Assembly: GCA_940337035.1 (NCBI GenBank)
Contig: OW679197.1
Location: forward strand, 42,476,466 to 42,540,465
Length of the DNA: 64,000 nt
From: Agriotes lineatus
Taxonomy: Eukaryota; Arthropoda; Insecta; Coleoptera; Elateridae
Direction: 5' to 3'
Of this stretch, positions 24,066-37,131 are shown one piece after another (the stretch's first letter is position 1; each line of letters opens with the position of its first letter). The notes beneath the pieces are model-generated. The model saw nothing but the letters and a program-made list of their open reading frames with translations. It was not told the origin of the DNA and did no database searches. Both the position numbers and the translations under genes were made by a program.

Positions 24066-26389
24066 TTGTTGTTTTACTGAATTATCAATGCCAAACAAAT
24101 ACAGAGTCTATAAGCCCCATAAAATTAGGTTGATCTGACGCCCGCGAAATACAAATTGATATTCGAAATTGGATTGGCTAGTTACGGATTACCAAATACT
24201 CGTAGGAAATAAAGTGTGAAAACTATACAGTTACTCAATTTTTACTTTTCTTTTTTAATTTCAGAATTAAACTTTTCAAATTTCGTTTTTGATATACCCT
24301 GTTTCAAAATGTCATGATCTATCCAAGATTGTTATATAAAATACGAATTTCGCTTAGGGTCATTTTGATGTGTGCCGTCAGGAAAACTAATTGAACACTT
24401 CCAATTATGAATAATAATGAAGTAGGAAACTCAAATGTAAATTATTTTTCACTAAATTTAATATCTGCAGCTGAGGTATCCACAACGTTCCTTAATTTTG
24501 ATTAACCTTAATCTGATAAAAGAAGACAAAAAGAGATTTCTTAAATTATGTGTTCCCCTAGAATTGCTTGAAGTTCCATTGCCTAAATTAAGAACAAACG
24601 TTATCGTGGCGTTCGAACAAGTGATGTTTTGCATGATTGTAAAACGAATATGTTTAAATTCGCCCCTTTATTCTCTCGTTGGTGAAACTACTAGTATTAT
24701 TAATAAAAAAATTAATTTAAAAATTCGAGAAAAATTATTTTTGTAATTTAAATGTCAAGTTAGAAATAATTAATATTGCTTCTTGTCCTTACTTTACTCT
24801 TTTTCCTAAAAATTGTAGCCGCAACCTAAATAAAGCTGTAGGAAATAAAACATAATATCGACGTTGGCTATTTTTTTTCAAATAAATCACTCGTTTTTTT
24901 GCACTTTTCCTAGTAAACCAAACTTTTAACGATTTAAAGCAAATATTAGGATAATAAGCTATACTTTTGCATTTTTAAGTAACATTTACAAAAAAGCATC
25001 ATTTCAATCAATCTTTTAAACAATTTAAAGCAACTCGCATTAACTTCCTCGTCGAATGCCTCTTTGTATTTTATTGCAGCGGCTAAGGCAACGTGCGGGT
25101 ACTAGATATTTCATAATTATTATCCACTGTTTTCCTTTTGTCCCTTGTAGAACAAAATTTAATTTTAATTAATTAATCCACCTGCGCCTTACCGGAAGCT
25201 ATTGTTTCGTATATCGCGCTCTGCCTGTTTTATGCAAACAACTACTACGTCGGGTTTACGGAGTGTTAATCTCATTTTGTTTTCGTGAAGGGTATGAAAC
25301 TTGGAACTAAGTGTAGATTTTTTAGACATGCTTGCTTTTAATCATAATAAATAGCCTGCACGAATATTATGTGCAGGTATGTGTAAAGGATTATATTTGA
25401 AAATAAATTCACAACACTTTTTTAATACACATTAGTGTATGTAATTAATTGAATTCCTTGTAAAGAAACATTGCAAAGTTGTAAATTTCAATGCAAAAAG
25501 ACCAAAAACCGACCACTTTAATTTTTTCTGCTTATTGATTTTACTTCATTTTTCATCATTTGCTTATTTAATATTCACTTCAAATTATTAGTTGTTACAT
25601 CAATTGAAAATTATTAGGACCATTTTTATCGCAGTCTAATGTTTTTCCCATTTAATGGTTACATTAAAAATATGTAGTATTAATCCTTACATACATTTTT
25701 GTTATGGTATATAAACGTATATGTACTTGAAAAACAAATACATACAAGCTTTCAAACAAAAATCTATTCTACGTTATGACATACAGTGTGGCCATTTATC
25801 GCTCACCTCATTTATTTTTTACCCATAAATTGTTATGTGCATCAGGTGCAATGTCTATATTTATAAATAGGTCTCTATTTTTCAACTTCATTATTAACAG
25901 AAATACTGTCGAACCTGTGAATAGGTGGCTGGGATTGGTTTCTCTCAACTCTTTTCAATTAAATTTCAAACATTTGTAAATTTAAATTAGGGTTTCTACT
26001 ATAGCGTGTATTTTACATAACTTTTTAACATCAATGCACAGGGCGTAATTTTTTTTTTTTAAGCAAACAACACACTTTTCTTTTAGAATTCCTATAACGG
26101 TTGCAGACACAATTTTTGTTTGTGTTAAGTGTTTTTTGTCAACAATGATTCTTCATAGTTTCAAAATTAAAATTCTATATTTTTTGGTAGAATAATGAAG
26201 TTGACCTGTGGTAAAATATAGTTAGATGTACTATCAGCGTAAATAACACATTAATCCTTAGAGTACTGTTTTACAAATAATGTTACAGTTTTGATAGTCG
26301 CATTACTCGCTACTCTGATCTTTCAATATATTGCGATGATATGCCCAACTTACACTTATACAATTATTATTTGATATTTGTAGTGTTAA
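24066..26389. other. AT-rich non-coding stretch
   Basis: Nothing recognised. The 82-codon ORF at 24498-24746 (plus) has no resemblance I can name and no context. Confidence 0.4.
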
Positions 26390-27275
26390 TTAATGACTCT
26401 ATCTCATATGGGTTGGGTTGTTACGTCCTACCAATTTATTATTTGGATATATAAAATTAGTTGATAATATACTTTTACATAAATTGTTCTGATTTTTATT
26501 GAATGCCATCGTTTCTACGCTGCCTATTTAACTAATGGGGTAACTTAGTACGGGATTTGAAGTTATGGAAAATTATATCAATGTTAACTTATAGTGACTT
26601 AACCTCACATTTATAATGCAGAAACAAATCAGAGTAGGCGTAATTTTAAACAATTACGTATGCTATTACGCATCGTTGAATAGCCTAAGTGATATAACGG
26701 GAGTAAACAATGCCACCAAACAACAAAACACACACAACGGACCCCACCGGAAAAATCACAGAATATGCTGCCTACCTTGGGCTTCAAGGCCTCCCTCCGC
26801 TTCTTAATTAGACCATGAACAAATCACCACCAGAAAACCCCAAAACCAGATGCACAGCTCAACACCTTTTATCATCTGCAGAGGCGCAAGAAATGAATGT
26901 AAAACCTCTGCAGCCTATCCAACAACACTGCACTAATGTAAAAACACTTCGTAATTGTAAAAGTTGGTATTTATTATAACTTTTACTACGCTTTTTGTAG
27001 AAAGCCAAAACAAGCACAGCTTGGCTTCTTGTCCGTAATTGTTTTTTTTGTTATTGTGTGCAATTTTTGCTTTTATTACAGTTTCATTTTATTTTAAGGA
27101 TAATGCTATTTTACAGTTTTAAATTTGAATTATTTCAAGGCTTATGCTATTTGCTTACAGTTTTAATTCAAATTATGGCATTTATGGCATATTTTTACAT
27201 AATATTTGCAATACTTGAATTATATTAATTCCTGTCAGAATTGTATGTTAGATTACGTTCATTGCAATAAGTATA
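26390..27275 (+). repeat. Dispersed repeat, type R1, copy 1
   Basis: About 886 bp homologous by eye to 42560-43448 in the same orientation. Shared blocks include GGGTTGTTAC, CAATTTATTATTT, CGTTTCTACGCTGCCTATTT, ACAAATCAGAGT and TTGAATTATATTAATTCCT. No ORF is conserved between the copies and no terminal repeats are clear, so its class is unknown. Confidence 0.75.
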
Positions 27276-27750
27276 ATCAAAATGTAAGGATGGGTTACCT
27301 ATTCCATAATATTCACGATATAAAATGTAAAAAGCATAATTAAAAAATATTATTAATTTTTTCATCATTCTACGTTTAGAAGTAGGCGGTCATCAAGAAA
27401 CAACTAAAATTGAAAAAAGTCACAAGGCAAGATGGGATTACAAGAAATGTTGAAATATAGGGAAATAAAAGCGCTAAGAAAAGAAAAAGAACAGTTATTT
27501 ATGGCACAAGTGTGTTATATTACAAATAATCCACGACCGAAAAGGATAATCACTGGAGTAAATAACACACGCGTGTCATACAAAATTTTATCCTAAAACT
27601 TAATAAATATCTAAGAAACATAAATTTTGTATTGACAGCTGTAAAAAGTCAAAGTGGCAAATTAATTGGGAGTCAGATACAGTACCAAAAAATCAAGTAA
27701 CTGTATAATTAGTGTCGCCTGTGATTCGTGTTATACGTTTGGCAGTACTG

Positions 27751-27902
27751 AAGTGTACTGTTGGTGGCACTGTCAGTTTATGTCCAATTCGAGGTTAGTA
27801 GGTTAGGTTTAGTTTGTTATTTGTCACAGACTGACGCAACACATAACTTGCTAATCTCGAATTTGACATAGCCTGCCAGTGCTACCAACAATACAGCAGT
27901 GA
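27751..27902. repeat. Foldback with about 45-bp arms
   Basis: GTACTGTTGGTGGCACTG through AATTCGAGGTTAG (27754-27797) pairs with CTAATCTCGAATT through CAGTGCTACCAACAATAC (27851-27895). Loop of about 55 bp. Non-coding. Confidence 0.7.
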
Positions 27903-27907
27903 GTAGC

Positions 27908-27957
27908 TTATGGTTTTTATCTCACTAGTGGGTTATGATTTTTACCTCACTAGTAGA
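27908..27957. repeat. 25-bp tandem duplication
   Basis: Two adjacent units, TTATGGTTTTTATCTCACTA and TTATGATTTTTACCTCACTA, each followed by a short variable end. Confidence 0.7.
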
Positions 27958-28039
27958 TTGTGGGCCACTTTAGAGGTCTAAAATCGATCTAATTATAGCC
28001 TTATAACTAGTAGATGTTGGATAAATCCATATTTACTTC

Positions 28040-28815
28040 ATCGACCTCAAAAAGGCGCTTAGTAAAGTAAAAAGAAGTGATGCTTAGGAAAGCCTGAAAA
28101 GGAGATGGGTGGACATAAGCATATTAGAAATTATAAAAGTATAAAAGAATAACAAAAACATTGTAAAAACACTTAATGATAAATCCTCGGAATTCGACAC
28201 TATAATGAGAAGAAAAGAAAAGTCTAAGAACATGAAAGTAGGAACATAGAAAATGAAAACTGTAACAACAGAAAAAAGTGACGTGATCTTCAGTAGCAGA
28301 GTCTAATTCAAAACTACAACAGAACTTAACAATATATTAAAAATAACTAAAAGAAATAAATATAGAAATAAACATTGAAAAAAACTAAGACCATGGTAAT
28401 TGCGACCAAAACATACACCATACAATTGAAATAGAAGGAAAAGTGTTAGAACAGGCAAAATTTGTAACTATCTGGGTACAATTATAGAAGATAATAGTAA
28501 CATAGACAAGGAAATAACCGAGAAAATAGAAAAGGCGGAAAGATTAAACAGTACTGAACTACATTTCTGGGGGAAAAAGAGATAACTAAAAAGATAAAAG
28601 CTCAAATATGTCACAGGTTGTAAGACTCTCACTGATATACGGCAGCGAGTCTTGAACAATAACAAAAAAAGTAGATTGACAACTATAAAGATGAGATTTA
28701 AAAAAAATTGAAAGAATTACAAGAAAATATAGGGTGAGAACAAGACAGTTATAGACCAACCAAACATAAAACCCATAGAAAGAGTAATCGAAAAAAATCG
28801 AAGATCTCAACGTGC
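28040..28815 (+). pseudogene. Decayed non-LTR retrotransposon RT, plus strand
   Basis: YFIDLKKALSKVKRSD (about 28030-28080) matches the RT motif with the first catalytic Asp (usual form FIDxxKAFDxV, here D then KKALSKV). NYLGTIIEDNSNIDKEITEK and IEKAERL (28470-28550) are the thumb segment after YADD. LIYGSESWTITKK (about 28632-28670) is the conserved post-RT motif of insect endonuclease-reverse transcriptases. The YADD box is lost and several stops and frameshifts occur. Only a 5'- and 3'-truncated RT/thumb piece remains. Confidence 0.62.
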
Positions 28816-31800
28816 AATGTCTCTTCTATCGGAATTGTACACACAGCCGTCTGTATATTCTCCGCGGATGCGGCGTTTCTTCATAATGAACTCGACGAAG
28901 TGAGCGTACGTTCACTAGTAATTCAATACGCTGGCGTTATGGCAGGGATCAGGTCAGGCTGAGGCTGCTTTGAGGCTCACATTGAATCTTAAAACATCTT
29001 TATCTTGTAACCTACTTCTTGTCGAGCTGCACCCGCTGTAGTCTATAAACTGTAGAAAAGCTGAGGAGCAGCTTCGATCATACTAAAATGCGTTCGTGGA
29101 AGCAACCAGCGCTTATCGTAGTTCATATTCATGAAATAAAATTACTGGTGCTTTGTTTAAGGTTTAAAATGAGAAGAATGATAAAAATACTCGATTCAGA
29201 ATAAAAAAAACTCAAATGATTGGTTTGTTAGCGTAGGTAGAGCCACGGCTACTTGGCTCCTTATAACGAGCTGCTACTGGGTTTGGGTCCTTTTTATTTT
29301 GTGCCCCACCACAAACAGATGTGTTGTTACACCAGTGAATTATAGCAACCAATGTATGTCACAAAAGGTGCATAAATGTATAGGCACTATTCACTAATAA
29401 GTAATATTGCTCAACAGTTAATCGTCGAAAGATGGTGCAACAGTCAACAAACTGAAAGCCAATGTACCACAATTTAAAATATTGCAATATAAACAATTAT
29501 ATTTACTTTGTGATTATACTGCAATTTTGAAAAATCATCAAAACAGCTTTTAAGTAGAAAATTGTTTTGCCAAAAGCATCAATGATACCTAGGTTAAAAT
29601 GTAGAAATTGAGAGAGGTGTAAAAGGCGGGTACTAAATAAAATACACACACCTCAACTTGAGCACTGGCCTGACCAAGTGTACCGTTGTTTATCCAGTTA
29701 AGGTCATTTATAATAGGCACTATTATATTATACGTAATTCGATTTTAAAGAACCCGGCAGCGGTATAAGGCTCATTAAATTTCTACCGGCATAGAGTGGA
29801 CGTGTGTGTGGTAACTATTCATCTACAGCAGCAAGGATCCTAGGAAATCTCCTTTTTGACTTATTTGTTAATTGTTAGTTACTTGCTTTTCTTTTGTAGA
29901 ATATTTTCAACGATTCTGACTACTGGTACGATGATAACATTTGCGTTTTCCAAATATGTATACGTGTGTTGCTGACATTTTTTATGTGCGTGAGCAATAC
30001 CGCAACGTGGACGTGCCAAATGCTATTCATCAGGTTTTTTGCAATATTTTTCTAATGTGCTAGAATTGATATACAACTCCAACGTAAACGTAAAAACAAA
30101 AATAACCTAGAAAATATCAGCTAAAACATTTCCCGAATTATTGCTCCAGCTGCGGTTCGCTTAAAAGACGTTTTACGTTTCGTAAATTAAAGCCATTCAT
30201 ATACCAAATATTTATACGTCACTCAGGCTAAAAATAATAAGAAAGTTTGAATTATGTTTTCCTCTGGAACATTTTTCGTGCCAGATTGCCCCGCTTTATA
30301 CCTGCACGTTTGTAATCATTTTTACCATAGCGCTGGCATAAAGCTAAGAATAAGGTGACGAGGTGAGGCCTAAGGTTATTCAAAGTCATGTGCACGCACT
30401 GTTGTGCTTTGGCTATTTTCACGTTGTTTTGAAGTGTCCAGGTGTAAATTTGCAAGTGCCCGCATCGAGACGTTACTGTTGTACGTCACGGCGCTGACCG
30501 TGGTATATGGCTGGAAAAAGACTAAAACTCGCCTGCGAGCTCGCAAATAGTACTGCTACTGCAATCGCTCAAATGCGATATGTGCCATATTTGTTTCGCA
30601 AATTGTTCTTGGCTCCCATCCAATTACAAACAATAAACATCTGACCAGTTGATTTGCTAATTTAAATGCGCGAGTATATACAGACCTAAGAATAGATCGA
30701 TCCACGTATCCCGATTGATTTTTCGATTGCGGTTTCAAGTTATTTTCGATTCTATAACAAGCCGTTCGAGTGGAGTTTTATGGAATTTTGACGTCGCTTT
30801 TTCCTGTTTTCAATGTTACTGAAATTCCAAGAAAATTCGTTCTGGGCTTAAGTTCAAAGAGAAATTAATTGCACATTTTGATAGATCCTGTAAAAGTAAT
30901 CAAAAATAAGATTATGAGTACAATCAACCATATTACATTACTATTTTTTCGGAAATTTTTTTACCCTTAAGCTTAACAGTCGCCGTCTATAGCTTCGCGT
31001 ATATGATTTTAATTTATTGCTTTAAATGCCGCCTCCAGTCTTTATAGACTGCCCTTTATACTCAATAGGGCAACACTTTAATGTATAGAACCAATACGTG
31101 TCCTAAGCTTTCAAGCAATTGCTTTTCCTCTTCCACGTCCTCCGGAAATATGGAGAGCTGGTTTTACGATCGAATGAAACTGTCGAAACCGGAATTGATA
31201 GCTTCTTATTGCAGTACTTTCGAGAAACAATTTATTAATTTCCTTGCCTAAATATAATAATGCACTTCTAATTGATTTTAGTTGTCGAAAAGCACTTAGG
31301 AAATGCTTGTTTAAAGTTTGAATTTCAAATCCCAAAATTTCTATTGCTGTAGTTATTATATTTCAACGGAAAAGCTTTGTTTATAAATTTTCCAATTTTC
31401 AAAAAACGCTAGGGCTTCTTTCGCAGGTTTCAGCTATTAACAACAAAATCTATCAGTGAGCAGTAAGTGATTGAAGCAATTAAAGCTATTGTACAAACCG
31501 CTTTTCAAGAATGAAGATCCGTCATACTCATAGCGGAGTTGCAGTGATATGAACTAATAACAACCCTTGGTGGACTAAGAGTTTTTATTCCTCATACCGC
31601 TTTTCAAGGTTAGTTGCTGAACTCGTGGCCATGTTTTATTACAGTATTGTAGAATATTTTACGTCTAACTCTGCTTTGAATTTAATTGGCATTTGAATAG
31701 ATCTTCGAAATATTTTGTTTGTTTTAAGAACCTGCTTGTGCTTTTTACTTCCTTTTACAATAAAGGAAGTTTTGGATTTGCCCCAAAAATTCGAAATTGA

Positions 31801-31924
31801 GTTTTCAGCAGATCCCCAAACCCAAAAAAAAAACAAGTTTTTGTTCATTGATCTGTCTGTCAGTCTGTGTCTGTGTATGAACAGAATATCTTTAAAACGA
31901 AACAAGAGATGACATCGAAACTTC
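28816..31924. other. Unassigned non-coding stretch
   Basis: No recognisable gene. 30120-30760 is less AT-rich than its neighbours and free of repeats seen elsewhere in the window. It is a candidate for unique host DNA (regulatory or intronic), but there is no direct evidence. Confidence 0.4.
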
Positions 31925-33768
31925 ATATATACGTTTTGTGTACTATCTAAATTCGACAGCAAGGTTTTGAAGACAATTGCATATTCGAAAGTTCTTCTAA
32001 TTTTTCGACTTTTTTCGATTTTCTCAAAAATGGCTCTAACGATTTTTTTCAAACATTACATTTTTATTACATTTTTAATATGAAATAGGTGATTTTCCAG
32101 TTGAATGCCTCTAAAATGGGTTTCCTTCTTTCTTCTTGTTCTTTCTTTAATTAACTTTTATTTTATAGGGCATTATAGACAATAATAAAATTCAAAATCT
32201 GAAAGTTTGACCATGGATTTTATGTGTAAGAGCGACTACAACTACAATATTTTGACTGTGATATCACTTCCGATTATACTGAAAGTCGCTATCAACTTTG
32301 TTATTTCAAAAAGAACACTCGTTATATTATTACATTTTTTAATTCGGCTTACAATTTTATAGGAAATTTGTCTTTTTAACTGACTCTATTTTATACGGTT
32401 TCTGTAGAATTTGTAATTTTTGTAAATTTTTGACAAATGTTTAAAAATTAAATAACAAATCTATATAAATAAAAATCAATTGCCGCATGTATGTTACATC
32501 ATCACTGGCTCATATTTTGTTGTTGTAATTGTCAGGACAAGGTTTGTATGAAAGAGAATTTTGGGAAAATCCACCGGAAAAGTCGGAAAATTCGGAAAAT
32601 CAAATAGAAGATTTTGTATGGTATTTTTGTACGGGATTTCGTATGTTTTCGTTTCTTAATGGATTTTCGAAGAGAAAAATGGGAAAATCGGAGTGAAAAA
32701 CTCGAAAAATTCGGAAAATTGGGAAAAATCGATTTTTTTTCAGGATGAAAAAACCGGAATAGAACAATGGAAAATTCATGTTTTAAAACATACACGTATA
32801 GGTGCACGTAATATTATGCCCGGACAACGCCGGGTAGCTTACAGCTATAATGTGTACAAGGAATAGGGAAGGATATTTCAAAATTCAACCCCTAAAGGGA
32901 TAAAATAAGGGCTCCAATTTTGTATGAAAAAATAATATTAAATAGACATTTCGACTTGAAACTTCGTAGGAGTACTCCTAAAAACAAATAAGCAAACACG
33001 TATTTCGTGATTTTCCGAAAATCAACCCCTTAGGGGGTGAAATGGGGTAAATAAGCCTAAAAATCGGCATGGGTGTCGTTATTGAGGTTTTTTGGGACGT
33101 TGATTGCGAAAATGGCAATTATTTTTAAGTCCAAGATGGTGAACATGACATAAAATTAAAACTCTATAGTGGTGAAACGGGGTTTCAGAGACAAATTAGT
33201 TTTGGGCAGAACAACGTTTTCCGGGTCAGCTAGTTTTTGAATAATTATAAAATCACTGTAAAAGGAAGTTGTGTGAGTGTATCACACCAGATTTTTAGTT
33301 CAAATATCTGGGGGTTAAGGTGATGTGGTAGCCTGTAACTACTCTATATGAAGATAAAAAATCTGATGTGATACACGCACACAACTTCCTTTTACAAATT
33401 CTACAGAAACTGTACAAAATAGAGCGTTAGTTGAAGAGAAAAAAAATTCTCTAAAATTTTAAGCTGAACTCAAAAATGCAATAATATACCGGGTGTTCTA
33501 TTTAAAATAGGAGTTAATAATAAAAAAAGAAAAAACAAAAGAAACCCATTTTAGCGGTATTAAACTTGAAAATCACCTATCTCACATCAATACACATTAA
33601 AAATTTGATAAAAATGTAAAGTTAAAAGAAATCGGTAGAGCCGTTTTTGACAAATCGAAAAAAACTGAAAAATCACAAGCGTCAACACCAAACTTCTAGC
33701 TATGCGATTTTCTTCAAACGCTTGCTGTCGCATCTATATGTAGTACACACAACTTATACACTACTCAA
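31925..33768. mobile_element. Large palindromic element, arms of several hundred bp
   Basis: The left arm (31925 to about 32416, resuming 33258-33300) and the right arm (33357-33768) are inverted copies. Paired landmarks are GACAGCAAG/CTTGCTGTC, AAAATGGGTTTC/GAAACCCATTTT, AATAGGTGATTTTC/GAAAATCACCTAT, TTTCTGTAGAATTTGTA and AAAAGGAAGTTGTGTG. The loop is about 33301-33356. The left arm is interrupted by a Helitron plus a little flanking DNA, and contains an unmatched segment of about 150 bp near 32170-32330. Short ORFs in it (for example 31639-32052 minus) overlap arm sequence and have no known counterpart. Confidence 0.72.
32460..33233 (+). mobile_element. Non-autonomous Helitron
   Basis: Begins TCTATATAAATAAAAATCAA and ends CCGGGTCAGCTAG followed by T. 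The 5' TC, 3' CTAG and insertion between A (32459) and T (33234) fit the Helitron rules (5'-TC, 3'-CTRR, A|T target). No Rep or helicase coding is present, so it is non-autonomous. A second, internal 3'-end-like module lies at 32819-32848: hairpin CCCGGACAACGCCGGG, then a spacer and CTAT. The element sits inside the left arm of the large palindrome and is therefore younger. Confidence 0.7.
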
Positions 33769-34369
33769 AAGAAAAAAGTAGTCACGTATTCAAAGTGGCG
33801 TAAATTTAATGTGAGTTTAAAAATTTTGTTAAAACTTGGTATATGTAAACACTTGCCCTTTATCTTTAATAATTTCCACATAATACAAAAATATCATCTA
33901 GTGTGCTTGTGTCAAATAAGTTAGATAAATTAAGTGGGTAACAAAAAACAAAGTAGGGTGGAAATTATTATTACATGCATACATGCTAGTGCACTTGTCA
34001 AAATTGCTTCTTAACATTATGTAAAAGGAAGTAAAAATAGTTTTTCTCCTCAATAAGGAATATTTACCGCTAGTAGAATTATCAGTGTAGACAATATGGA
34101 TTCACAATTAAGTATTTATAGTATAAAAGTTAACTTTATACACAATTGCAGCTCTGTGCTATGTCTTATTAACTGTCTTTTTGCACCATAAAGTATAAAT
34201 AAAGCTGTTTTAGAATTTGACATAAGTATTCATCTATTTATCATTGATGAAAACTTAAAATAGTTATTTAATCTCAGAACAACTCAACAATTCAATTAAA
34301 GCAGTTTTAAATTCATTTAAAATCTTATTTGTCTTTCATTTTAAACTTTGTTTTGTTGTTTTTTCCTGT
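33769..34369. other. AT-rich non-coding stretch
   Basis: Nothing recognised. Confidence 0.4.
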
Positions 34370-34704
34370 TTTATTCAACTTCTCTTGAGGTAGAGTATCA
34401 ACTTTCATACCATCTTTTGGGTGGTCGGCCGGGAGGTCTTGTATTGGGGTTTTCATCTTTTGCCGATTTTGCCCATCAATCCTCGTCCATTCTGTTAACG
34501 CAATGCCTCAAGTGTAGGCGACTCTCTCTTCTGAACCTTACTACGTCTTACACCTTGAGTTCTTTTCGTATCGTTACTCTTCGTACTTGATCTCTTAGAG
34601 TTACTCTTTTAACCATTTTCAGTGTTTTCATTTCTGTTGTTCTCAATATATATTTTTTGCAGATTCCGCGCGGGCCTCTGTTGTATACGTCAATACTGGT
34701 CTCA

Positions 34705-34712
34705 CTGTGGCT
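34705..34712. repeat. hAT MITE target-site duplication, left
   Basis: CTGTGGCT, repeated at 35654-35661. Confidence 0.85.
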
Positions 34713-35653
34713 CATGGGCGCCGTTAGAAAACTTCTCAGGGAGGGACAATATTTTTTCGATATTGAGATAAGACAATTAAATTCATAGAGGGTCTAAAAA
34801 AAGAAACACTTGATGCGCACTTAAAAACTGCTATTAGATTTTAAAAAATATAAAAACAAAATACTACAGGGTTTGGAAAAATACCTGTATTACCAACACG
34901 TTTTGTGTATCTAAATTAAAAATAATAAAATTATTACGTTCTTTACTACATCTTTACTTTCTGGTTTGGGCATCGAAGCTCACAAAATAGTGAAGCGTTA
35001 GTAATAGCAATACACAATAATGCAGACATAAAATTAATTAACAACTAAAATAATAGATGCAAAAAATACACATACCGTATAAATCGGATAGAAGTTCCAA
35101 ATAAAAAACAATGTAAACCAGGATACACAATAATCTAACAGTAGTAACTCAACCAGAGAGCGAATAAGACTAACTTGAGATAAGTAATGCATTTATTTTA
35201 AATATTTGCTAACATTCCGTGCAGGTGCACTGGGATTTGGCGAGCCATTGAATTTATTACTTGAACGTGCCTGGACACAAGAAAACCCGACATCGGTCGG
35301 CCCTTATATAAAGTCGTCAATAAACGGAAATTTAACTATTGTTTTGTATCGCGCTCAGTGACAAGTTCATAGACGCCTCTCATCTCGATATTTCGGTCAT
35401 CGACTTATTTCTGCTTATTCAAAGAATCGGTTCTGTAAAGTGAGCGAGCCCTTAGGGCGGACAAATGAATAAATCGTTGCTGTTATTACGCACACAATAT
35501 AATATTATTACACCCTATGAAAATAATTTCTGTGCGGTGAGTTCTGATAGCTCGGCGGTCAGCGCGTGGCGCGTAATGGTAGATTATATAATTTTTGGAA
35601 AAATCCAGGGAGGGGCAAGCGCCTCTCCTTGCCCCTATGTAACGGCGCCCATG
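34713..35653. mobile_element. Non-autonomous hAT element
   Basis: Ends are CATGGGCGCCGTTA and its inverse TAACGGCGCCCATG, flanked by the 8-bp direct repeat CTGTGGCT. An 8-bp duplication and short GC-rich inverted ends are hallmarks of hAT transposons. Excision in silico restores the RTE-like reading RIYIATVRPVLTY across the site, confirming the boundaries. No transposase motifs inside, so it is a 941-bp MITE-like derivative. The ORFs within (for example 35465-35812 plus) overlap its end and are chance. Confidence 0.85.
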
Positions 35654-35661
35654 CTGTGGCT
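35654..35661. repeat. hAT MITE target-site duplication, right
   Basis: Second copy of CTGTGGCT. Confidence 0.85.
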
Positions 35662-37119
35662 ATATAAATTCGGACTTCGCTTTTCCAGATACTGTTTCTT
35701 AATTAGCGCGATATTCTTGAGCTTTGGTTTCCGTACATGCCAACCTCTTAATGTAAATGTTTACAGTCTGCTATATCAATTCCTAGGTAGCTACAGCGCA
35801 TACTTTGTTTGATGGATTGGTTATTTACAGCCATCTTGCATCTGATAGGCTCTTTTGATATGACCATCGAATCTGTCTTTTCTACTGATATTACATGTTA
35901 AACTTTTTCGCTCTTGCTTGGAATCGGTGCAGCTGTCGTTACAAGTCATATTCAGTTTCTGCCATCAATATCCCATCATCGCCAGAACACAGTACTTTTA
36001 TCGCTTGTTGTCCCATTTTATAACTACCGTTGACTTCTTTCACATCTTGTATTATCTTGTCCATAATTATTGAAAAAAGTTGAAAAGAGTTGGGCTCATA
36101 CTACCACTTTGGCGAATTCCCGTCAGAATAGGTCCCTACTGTGTCATATTGTTCTTATTGATCTGTTCAATAACTTTGATTTAGTTTTCGTCAATTTTGT
36201 GTTTTAAAACATCGGCTAGTTTCACCCTATCAAAGAAGTATTTGAGGTCCACTAAGCAATGAAACAGGGGTTTATTGAATTCTATAGATTATTTAAATAT
36301 TCAATGATCTTAAGATTAATAATCCGTCAACTGTCAATCTATTTTGTGTAAAACAATGTTGTACCGCTCTTACTTTAATTTTACTTATTACTTGTACATT
36401 TATGGGCTTTGTTAGTAACTTACTTGTACTATTTAGTAAATTTACCGCTCTGTAATTCTCGGGGTCGTTCTTACTTCCCTTTTTTGTAAATCGATACCGT
36501 GATGCTCTTCTTCCATTCTTCAGGGATTTTTAGAGTTGAGACAATTTTGAATAAATGTTATTGTCTTTTCTAATTACGGGTCACCATATTTAATCATTTT
36601 ATTTAAAATGTGGTTCTGTGCGGGGACTTTTCTATTTTCTTATTTTATAATTGCTTTATGTGCCTCCTCTTGTGCTACATATAGGTATCTTTCGTCTGGG
36701 GAGTGTTCCTGGTGTATATCTTTTTAGGTGTGTTTGTTGTTTCTTTCTTGGTTCTTATATAGCTCTTGTACGTAGAATTTCAATTTTTTATGTGGTGTTG
36801 TTTATTTGTGCTTCTTCAACAGCTTTTTGTATATTTTTCAGTACTTTCCAAACCTTTTTCTATACTCCATGCAGACCATGTTTTATTTCTACAGTAATTG
36901 TATTCAAATATATTTTTCATACTCTCCTACCATTCTTGTGTTTTTGTATTTAAATTAAGTCTCTCTTTTTTTGTATGCTAGTATTTTTACATTATCTGTG
37001 AACCATGATTTGTTGTTTCTTTTTCCATTAGTGTTTACTTTCTAACTCAGAGCGATTCTATTGCACTAGCAGTTATCTGTGCTTTCATCTTCTTTCATAT
37101 TTTATTGAAGTCGTTATTC

Positions 37120-37131
37120 GCTGCTGTGGGG
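37120..37131. repeat. Foldback target-site duplication, left
   Basis: GCTGCTGTGGGG, repeated at 37851-37862. Confidence 0.8.

Noticed and set aside
31639..32052. 137-codon minus-strand ORF
   Set aside because: Overlaps a palindrome arm and adjacent repeat; the inverted arm does not conserve the frame.
35465..35812. 115-codon plus-strand ORF
   Set aside because: It spans the hAT MITE end and the antisense of the RTE-like pseudogene; no family resemblance.
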